A stretch of 9,038 nucleotides of DNA from positions 1-9,038 of the forward strand of contig JAIRTU010000143.1 in assembly GCA_031254735.1 (NCBI GenBank), given 5' to 3'. This document shows positions 6,591 through 9,038 of the stretch, piece after piece. Position 1 is the first letter of the stretch. Every line of letters begins with the position of its first letter. The position numbers and the translations under genes are program-made. The notes beneath the pieces are model-generated. The model made no database searches and had not been told where the DNA came from. It was given only the letters and a program-made list of their open reading frames with translations. The stretch is from Bacteroidales bacterium (GTDB taxonomy: Bacteria > Bacteroidota > Bacteroidia > Bacteroidales > WCHB1-69).

Positions 6591-7670
6591 TTAGTCCAAC
6601 ATCAAACTCATATAAGGATGCCGTTGGGGGAACATTTGATATTCCAATGGCAATTTATCGGTTTGATAACCCAAAACAAGTTGCGTAAGCAGCGATATAT
6701 CCACCGACAGATTGTATATATTGTTCTTTTCCAACGGAATACATTTTCCCTGTGAAAGTCGGAAAACGCCATTGTTTTCGGGAATATGTCTGTCGGTCAG
6801 CTGCAAGGCAATTTCCAAATGCGGAAAACAGGCGGCATATTTTTTCAAGACATTTTCTCCATGAAGTATGCGAGCCATTCCCAATGTGGCAGCCTCTTTC
6901 GAGTTGTCGGCTTGACGGAACAGAAAAATTTCTTTCCCCGCATATTTTTCGCCGATTGTCAGCAAAAGTTGTTTTTGTATAGTTTCTTCTTTGGCAATCA
7001 AATCTTTAATGATGAGTTTTTCTTTGTTTGGCGAGCAAAAAGCTATCCCGCAAACGGTATCTTGCCGAAAACAAACAAAAATACTTCCTCCGAACAACTG
7101 CAATTCTTCCCATATAATTAAAAAATCTTTGTATGTTTTCAGCACAAACAAATTTTGTTTTTTGCAATATTGCGAATAATAATCAAATGCTTTTTTACTG
7201 TTTGTACGGTTTATTTCCGCAAGCGTAAAATCGTTGTTTTCAACGGTAAAATCCATTGCGACAGGAGTTAAGCCATATTCAAAACAGGACGTGTATCCGT
7301 ATTTTCGATAAAATGCCGTCAACCAATTTTCTTGAGGGATAAGCGTTGTAAAATCGTCGCCTCGACGTCGCATTTCTGTAAAAGCCTGCGTAAGCAGCTG
7401 ACCCATAATGCCTTTGTTTTTGTGTTCGGGCAACGTTGCCGCTCCCGAAATATACGAAGTTTTACAGATACTGTCTCCGAAAGTCATTTCGTAAGGAAGC
7501 ATTTGCAGACACGAAACCACTTTTTTGCCCATAAGATAGAGCAGCGTGTTTTCTTTTTTGTATTTCTTTTTGAAATATAAATCCAAAAATTCCTGCGAAT
7601 CGTCGGCAAAAGAAGTCTTCCAGATATTGATAACCTCCTGTTTTTGCCTGTTGTCAGCGAAAACGATCAT
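6591..7670 (-). CDS. GNAT family N-acetyltransferase, Eis-like (GNAT plus SCP2-type C-terminus)
   Basis: The 359-residue protein is expected to be a cytoplasmic acetyl-CoA-dependent transferase acting on an amine. The N-terminal half is a GNAT fold. Its acetyl-CoA motif is at about residues 73-97 (YISGAATLPEHKNKGIMGQ, with the pyrophosphate loop NKGIMG at 85-90), followed by FYRKYGY (120-126), the usual aromatic segment after motif B. The middle looks like a second, degenerate GNAT domain. The last 100 residues (LEIALQLTDRHIPENNGVF and on to LTQLVLGYQ) fit the SCP2-like C-terminus of the Eis group (Acetyltransf_9/SCP2_2). Length matches that group. Eis of mycobacteria acetylates aminoglycosides and proteins; the substrate here is unknown. 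The ATG is at 7670, 37 bases downstream of the 5-alpha-reductase stop with no promoter between, so the two are probably co-transcribed. Confidence 0.88.
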   Translation of the reverse strand: MIVFADNRQKQEVINIWKTSFADDSQEFLDLYFKKKYKKENTLLYLMGKKVVSCLQMLPYEMTFGDSICKTSYISGAATLPEHKNKGIMGQLLTQAFTEMRRRGDDFTTLIPQENWLTAFYRKYGYTSCFEYGLTPVAMDFTVENNDFTLAEINRTNSKKAFDYYSQYCKKQNLFVLKTYKDFLIIWEELQLFGGSIFVCFRQDTVCGIAFCSPNKEKLIIKDLIAKEETIQKQLLLTIGEKYAGKEIFLFRQADNSKEAATLGMARILHGENVLKKYAACFPHLEIALQLTDRHIPENNGVFRLSQGKCIPLEKNNIYNLSVDISLLTQLVLGYQTDKLPLEYQMFPQRHPYMSLMLD

Positions 7671-7707
7671 AAAAAACGTATATTTTTTTTAGCGATTGTA
7701 TCTATCG

Positions 7708-8469
7708 TTAATATAAAAACGGAATGACTCTGCGTAATTTTTTCTTTTTTATTTCGTCGGCATACGATGCATTGTATTTTATGTAAATGGCGTTTGCTCG
7801 CGGAACAAGATTGGCAAATGTCCATATCGCAAATACCAAACCCGACATCGACCATGTTGCAACCGCAAAACCCGCCCATTCGACAATTTCTCCGAAATAA
7901 TTGGCGGAAGTTACATAATTGAACATTCCTCCGTGAGGCAAATAATGTTTGTTATCGCCCGGTATGCGCAAATTGCGGATTCTTCGGTCGGAATTGATGT
8001 TGATAAACATGCCCGTAAAAAACAACACCGTCCCGATAATGAAACAGGGCGTCTCTATCCATGTATTGCTGTACAATTCTTTCGGCGAATGATAAAAAAT
8101 CCAATATCCCTGCATAAAAGCATTGAGCAAATTGAAAAGAACAGCCATGAGCATAATTTGAACAGGCATTTTGTTTTTGCCTCGCATCATCAAAGGGAAG
8201 ATAAAGGCACGATGAATATAATGAATTTCCAGAAATAATAAAAATATAAACGGAACAAGCGATGTTTTCCTGTCGGAAAAAAACCAAAACAGAAATATCA
8301 AAACGGCAACCGGCAGTTCCATAAGCACCCAGCCCACTTTGTTGTTGATCGACAAGCCCCAACGCGAAGAACGAAACATTCCGTATCCCGCATCAACAAA
8401 ATACAAGGCAATAAACACCACTATTGCCACCGCTATCATTACCCATAAAAAAATTGAATATAAATCCAT
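7708..8469 (-). CDS. 3-oxo-5-alpha-steroid 4-dehydrogenase (steroid 5-alpha-reductase) family membrane enzyme
   Basis: The 253-residue, strongly hydrophobic protein has six to seven membrane segments. Family members use NADPH to reduce the C4-C5 double bond of 3-oxo-4-ene steroids or similar enones. From recalled knowledge of human SRD5A2 (254 residues), the match is close along the whole length. ELP with E51 sits where catalytic E57 lies, and HYIHRAF with Y84 sits where Y91 lies. NSDRRIRNLRIPG, GGMFNYVTSANYFGEI and VEWAGFAVATWS match the NADPH-binding C-terminal half. The C-terminus KKKLRRVIPFLY matches the usual RKALIPF ending. Gut Bacteroidota are known to carry such 5AR enzymes that act on bile acids and steroids; a lipid or other enone substrate is also possible. 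The start is set by an SD-like AGGAG 7 bases before the ATG. It is the first gene of a probable operon with the acetyltransferase. Confidence 0.93.
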   Translation of the reverse strand: MDLYSIFLWVMIAVAIVVFIALYFVDAGYGMFRSSRWGLSINNKVGWVLMELPVAVLIFLFWFFSDRKTSLVPFIFLLFLEIHYIHRAFIFPLMMRGKNKMPVQIMLMAVLFNLLNAFMQGYWIFYHSPKELYSNTWIETPCFIIGTVLFFTGMFININSDRRIRNLRIPGDNKHYLPHGGMFNYVTSANYFGEIVEWAGFAVATWSMSGLVFAIWTFANLVPRANAIYIKYNASYADEIKKKKLRRVIPFLY

Positions 8470-8476
8470 ACTGTTT

Positions 8477-8481
8477 CTCCT
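8477..8481 (-). promoter_or_regulatory. Shine-Dalgarno site AGGAG for the 5-alpha-reductase gene
   Basis: On the minus strand AAAGGAG is followed by AAACAGT and then ATG, a 7-base spacing. This is a near-ideal Shine-Dalgarno site, unlike the A-rich leaders of the other genes here, and it fixes the start at 8469. Confidence 0.75.
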
Positions 8482-8492
8482 TTTTTTGTTTG

Positions 8493-8523
8493 CAAAGGTA
8501 TGAAATTTTGTTATACAACCGAA
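8493..8523 (-). promoter_or_regulatory. Promoter of the 5-alpha-reductase / acetyltransferase operon
   Basis: On the minus strand TACCTTTG (8500 to 8493) is a perfect TAnnTTTG -7 box. Twenty bases upstream lies TTTC (ending at 8521), an acceptable -33 element. Transcription should start near 8487, giving a leader of about 20 bases that includes the AGGAG site. Confidence 0.75.
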
Positions 8524-8650
8524 ATTTATTTTTCGCTGCCCGAACCGGGATTTGTGTGATTATGAAACTTCCAACGAGGTTTTGGTGTAGGTATGGGTTG
8601 TCGGCGTTTGTTTATGTACAATCTCTATCGGAAAAAACATCAAAAAAAAA
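8501..8650. other. Intergenic stretch without a recognised gene
   Basis: Between the minus-strand operon promoter and the plus-strand promoter at 8663 there is no convincing coding sequence. A plus-strand frame from 8424 to 8696 is open, but it overlaps the 5' end and promoter of the 5-alpha-reductase gene, runs into the promoter at 8663, and its product has no recognisable features. No hairpin or repeat stood out here. Confidence 0.4.
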
Positions 8651-8676
8651 TCGGGGAAATACTTGCATATCTCCGA
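8651..8676. promoter_or_regulatory. Operator-like inverted repeat over the -33 element
   Basis: TCGGGGA (8651-8657) and TCTCCGA (8670-8676) form a 7-bp inverted repeat with one G-T mismatch across a 12-base spacer. Its centre lies on the TTG (-33) of the plus-strand promoter, a usual position for a repressor operator. The binding protein is not known. Confidence 0.35.
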
Positions 8677-8693
8677 AAAGTTTAGTATCTTTG
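8663..8693 (+). promoter_or_regulatory. Well-formed plus-strand promoter with no protein gene downstream
   Basis: TTG (8663-8665), a 20-base spacer and TATCTTTG (8686-8693) match the Bacteroidota consensus with the same spacing as P1 at 2769. The next 150 bases on this strand hold only reading frames of about 13 codons or fewer, and the following gene is on the other strand. Confidence 0.7.
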
Positions 8694-8698
8694 TAAGA

Positions 8699-8795
8699 TC
8701 GGCGTATGATTTTTTGCAGGTAACGGCGTGTATTTAGCGAAATCGAAACCTGCATTATCGTGATGATGGTTGATAGCGATAAAATTATTTTTTTT
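8699..8795 (+). ncRNA. Candidate small RNA of about 95 nt
   Basis: The unit has a promoter (8663-8693), a first stem TGCAGGT (8715-8721) with ACCTGCA (8748-8754) closing a 26-base loop, and a second stem TTATCG (8755-8760) with CGATAA (8777-8782). A T8 run at 8788-8795 then serves as a terminator tail. The two stems abut without a gap, and the body has no meaningful ORF. The terminator stem is weak (6 bp, 16-base loop, five bases before the T-rich tract), so the 3' end is less certain than the promoter. It does not resemble tRNA, 6S, SRP or RNase P RNA. It could be a trans-acting sRNA, or an antisense RNA to the 3' end of the convergent gene if read-through occurs. Confidence 0.45.
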
Positions 8796-8849
8796 CTTTC
8801 ATAAAATACAACCGTGTCCTACATTTCTTTTGTTGGAAAGTCATTGATT

Positions 8850-9038
8850 TTAAAGTAAAAAATTCTCTTTTGCCAATTGCAAAAAGGTTTCGTCCACATG
8901 AAATATTTCGGCAATTTTGATGGCTTCCATCGGTGCTTCGTTGCTTTGGGTTTCCACAAGGGAATAGTCCATATAGTCATTTAAGGTTTGAGGAGTAACG
9001 TCTTCGCTTATTCGATCGATTTTCAATCCTTTCACACG
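8850..9038 (-). CDS. 3' end of a gene, possible XRE-type helix-turn-helix protein (start outside window)
   Basis: The frame is open to the right edge, so only the last 62-63 residues are visible; the GTG at 9035 is probably internal. The segment VTPQTLNDYMDY could be the recognition helix, and APMEAIKIAEIFHVDETFLQLA resembles the last helices of XRE (Cro/CI-like) domains, where a pattern such as L.IA..L.V....L is usual. The protein would then be a DNA-binding regulator ending soon after its HTH domain. The match is short and has an extra few residues between the helices, so the family is tentative. It converges on the candidate small RNA. Confidence 0.45.
   Translation of the reverse strand, partial: RVKGLKIDRISEDVTPQTLNDYMDYSLVETQSNEAPMEAIKIAEIFHVDETFLQLAKENFLL

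Noticed and set aside
6520..6600. Plus-strand promoter-like TTATTTTGC near 6527
   Set aside because: The spacing inside the box is one base short of TAnnTTTG and there is no plus-strand gene downstream.
7690..7716. Hairpin AGCGAT/ATCGTT next to a T run between the reductase and acetyltransferase genes
   Set aside because: In the direction of transcription (minus strand) the stem is followed by an A run, not a T run, so it does not work as a terminator.
8424..8696. Plus-strand frame of 90 codons
   Set aside because: It overlaps the 5' end and promoter of the reductase gene, ends inside a promoter, and its product shows no domain or signal.

Overview
The window looks like chromosomal DNA of a member of the Bacteroidota, most likely order Bacteroidales. 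Three things point there: a type IX secretion (T9SS) C-terminal sorting domain, several promoters of the Bacteroidota form (a TTG-like -33 element, about 20 bases, then TAnnTTTG at -7), and mostly A-rich leaders rather than Shine-Dalgarno sites. No rRNA, tRNA, CRISPR array, transposase or phage gene was seen. The genus cannot be fixed from this sequence alone.

Layout. Bases 3-2690 (+) are the 3' part of a large secreted protein. It has a glycine-rich domain like that of ALK/LTK receptors and their bacterial relatives, a MAM/adhesin-like jelly-roll, several CARDB/Ig-like beta domains and a T9SS tail. A strong intrinsic terminator (2711-2745) ends it. A leader with two candidate promoters then precedes an ABC-transporter ATPase (2928-3863, +) that has no permease gene beside it. 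Converging on it is a membrane-anchored LtaS-type sulfatase/phosphoglycerol transferase (3918-5780, -). Upstream of that lies an unrecognised exported protein of about 159 residues (5891-6370, -), whose 5' end is partly duplicated 150 bases further upstream.

Next is a probable two-gene operon on the minus strand: a steroid 5-alpha-reductase family membrane enzyme (7708-8469) followed by an Eis-like GNAT acetyltransferase (6591-7670). It is driven by a clear TACCTTTG promoter and has an unusually good Shine-Dalgarno site. The 380-base gap to its right also holds a well-formed plus-strand promoter with no protein gene downstream. Two stem-loops and a T8 run follow it, which makes a candidate small RNA of about 95 nt (8699-8795). 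The window ends inside the 3' end of a minus-strand gene, possibly an XRE-type helix-turn-helix regulator (8850-9038).

The genes do not form one pathway. The common theme is the cell envelope: secreted adhesin-like protein, ABC ATPase, envelope-modifying transferase, exported small protein and membrane reductase. The items most worth a second look are the candidate sRNA with its operator-like inverted repeat, the ALK-like glycine-rich T9SS protein, the close match of the 5-alpha-reductase to the animal enzyme, and a Ser in place of the usual Thr nucleophile in the LtaS-like protein.
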